DNA of 64,000 nt. Source: Breviolum minutum Mf 1.05b.01. Lineage: Eukaryota; Sar; Dinophyceae; Suessiales; Symbiodiniaceae. Location: NCBI GenBank assembly GCA_000507305.1, contig DF239083.1:336618-400617 (forward strand), given 5' to 3'. The notes under the pieces are model-generated. The model searched no databases. It was given only the letters and a program-made list of their open reading frames with translations, and was not told the origin of the DNA. Made by a program: the position numbers and the translations under genes. Shown here in pieces: positions 62,826 to 64,000 of this stretch (positions within the stretch are counted from its first letter, which is position 1; each line of letters opens with the position of its first letter).

Positions 62826-64000
62826 CTTGAAATCTTAAGTTTGCAAGACACAAAACCTTTTCAAGACACCTGACCTCTTTTTCAAGACATCCTATTATCA
62901 GGTTCTGCAAAGCAGGAAGGGGTGCTGCAAAGCACAAAGGGGTGCTGCAAAGCACAAAGGGGTGCTGCAAAGCACAAATGGGTGCTGCAAAGCACAAAGG
63001 GTGCTGCAAAGCACGTTAAATTAATGGTAAAGATGGCCCTGTGTGTCCAGGCAAATGGAGATGCTGATGTGTGGTGCTCAGAGCTTCATGTCTTTAAGTA
63101 AGTGTGCTTCTTTGTTTGCTATTACTTTAATTTATGGTCTGTTTGTGATTTCCTTTAACACATTTTGCCTGCTGCGCAAAGCACTGGTGCTGCAAAGCAT
63201 CTAGAAGTGCTGCAAAGCACAAAGGGGTGCTGCAAAGCACAAATGGGTGCTGCAAAGCACAAAGGGGTGCAGCAAAGCACGTTAAATTACTGGTAAAGAT
63301 GTCCCTTTGTGTCCAGGCAAATGGAGATGCTGATGTGTGGTGCTCAGAGCTTCATGTCTTTAAGTGTTTTTTTGTTTGCTATTACTTTATGGTCTGTTTG
63401 TGATTTCCTTTGATACATTTTGCCTGCTGCACAAAGCACTGGTGCTGCAAAGCACCAAGAAGTGCTGCAAAGCACAGGGGTGCTGCAAAGCACAAAGGGG
63501 TGCTGCAAAGCACCAATGAGTGCTGCAAAGCACAGGTGTTTGTGTGTGTGTGCACATGTGTGCCGAACCACACATCAAATTGAATTTTTGATTTGACAGG
63601 TCTAAGATGTCAGCTTGCACTTGACATGGGAACTGTGACAAACTTAGAAACATAAACACTGCTTTGCAGCATGCTACATTGCTTTTCAGCTTCAGAAATG
63701 CAATATTGCTTTGCAGCATGGTGCATGGTATGCAACATGCTTTGCAGCATGATGACATGCTTTGCAGCATGACATGATGACATGCTTTGCAGCATGACAT
63801 GAGTACATGCTTTGCAGCATGACATGAGTACATGCTTTGCAGCATGACATGAGTACATGCTTTGCAGCATGACATGAGTACATGCTTTGCAGCATGTCAG
63901 CCTAGCTCATTGCAGAACATTTGTGCCAAGGATCCACTTCATCGTCTTCAAGTTCCTCCTTGCCAAAGCCTTGGTTGGACAAACAAGCTGGGGTGGATTC
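62826..64000 (-). repeat. right arm of the giant inverted repeat (truncated by window end)
   Basis: Mirror of 42460-43435. It begins with CTTGAAATCTTAAGTTT, followed by GTGCTGCAAAGCAC arrays (62905-63015, 63165-63285, 63430-63535), the CAAATGGAGATGCTGATG block twice (63053 and 63319), the CATGCTTTGCAGCATG array (63690-63900) and the block matching 42470-42575 (63895-64000). An internal tandem duplication of about 260 bases (62905-63175 and 63175-63430) makes it longer than the left arm. It continues past 64000. Confidence 0.85.

Noticed and set aside
63387-63875. MLQSMYSCHAAKH-type repeat frames
   Set aside because: Repeat translation of CATGCTTTGCAGCATG arrays.
1-64000. Spliced-leader gene, tRNA, rRNA and CRISPR
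   Set aside because: I looked by eye for the dinoflagellate spliced-leader 3' sequence TTTTGGCTCAAG, tRNA arms and regular spacer arrays and found none. The hairpin arrays are not CRISPR: the repeats are too short, spacers are repeats too, and no cas genes are present.

Overview
The window looks like nuclear DNA of a dinoflagellate, probably a coral-symbiont type (Symbiodiniaceae). The evidence is indirect. Coding pieces are short exons with GT-AG and apparent non-canonical GC-AG or GA-AG introns. There are broken dinoflagellate-style Ty1/copia polyprotein pieces, Lys/Met-rich repeat proteins, a DUF7869-like transposase-type protein, and very dense repeats. No bacterial operon, tRNA, rRNA or spliced-leader gene was found. 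Four isolated single N bases (18622, 25376, 26201, 41162) sit at abrupt changes of sequence and look like scaffold joins.

1-20 kb: mostly non-coding. It holds scattered minus-strand exon candidates, an exon-bearing segmental duplication (2.28-2.94 and 4.19-4.91 kb), a second duplication (12.15-12.68 and 18.05-18.62 kb), and a cluster of long foldback hairpins at 13.7-15.7 kb. The foldbacks lie among repeated units whose junctions read CTCAGATGGTRAG on the minus strand, resembling back-to-back splice sites. 20-27 kb: an AGTC-type satellite, simple repeats, an array of GTACT/AGTAC mini-hairpins, and one small basic ORF. 27.8-34.2 kb: degraded copia-like fragments (RING finger and protease; separately a Gag piece interrupted by a dispersed repeat). 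34.5-38.2 kb: plus-strand exons including two MKAMK-repeat, Cys-containing proteins, set in spacer DNA full of a second small palindrome family. 40.8-41.9 kb: a Gln-rich protein.

42.4-64 kb is the most interesting part. A roughly 1 kb left arm (about 42.46-43.44 kb) reappears inverted as a right arm (about 62.83 kb to the window end). Between the arms lie, on the minus strand, a spliced DUF7869-like protein, a C5-cytosine-methyltransferase-like protein, a basic NLS-rich protein, a spliced protein of more than 1,100 residues that I do not recognise, and a set of further unrecognised exons. An intron-containing serine recombinase lies on the plus strand next to the right arm. The methyltransferase tail and the N-terminus of the DUF7869-like protein share a short repeated Trp-Lys motif, which suggests that they belong to one system. 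I infer a giant DNA element with long inverted termini. The alternative is two inverted copies of a repeat flanking unrelated genes.

From about 38 kb rightwards the non-coding DNA is packed with a tiny hairpin, TGCT-GCAA-AGCA. Its four-base GCAA loop is constant (GNRA-like in one transcript orientation) and its stems vary with compensating changes. It is nearly absent from the first 37 kb.
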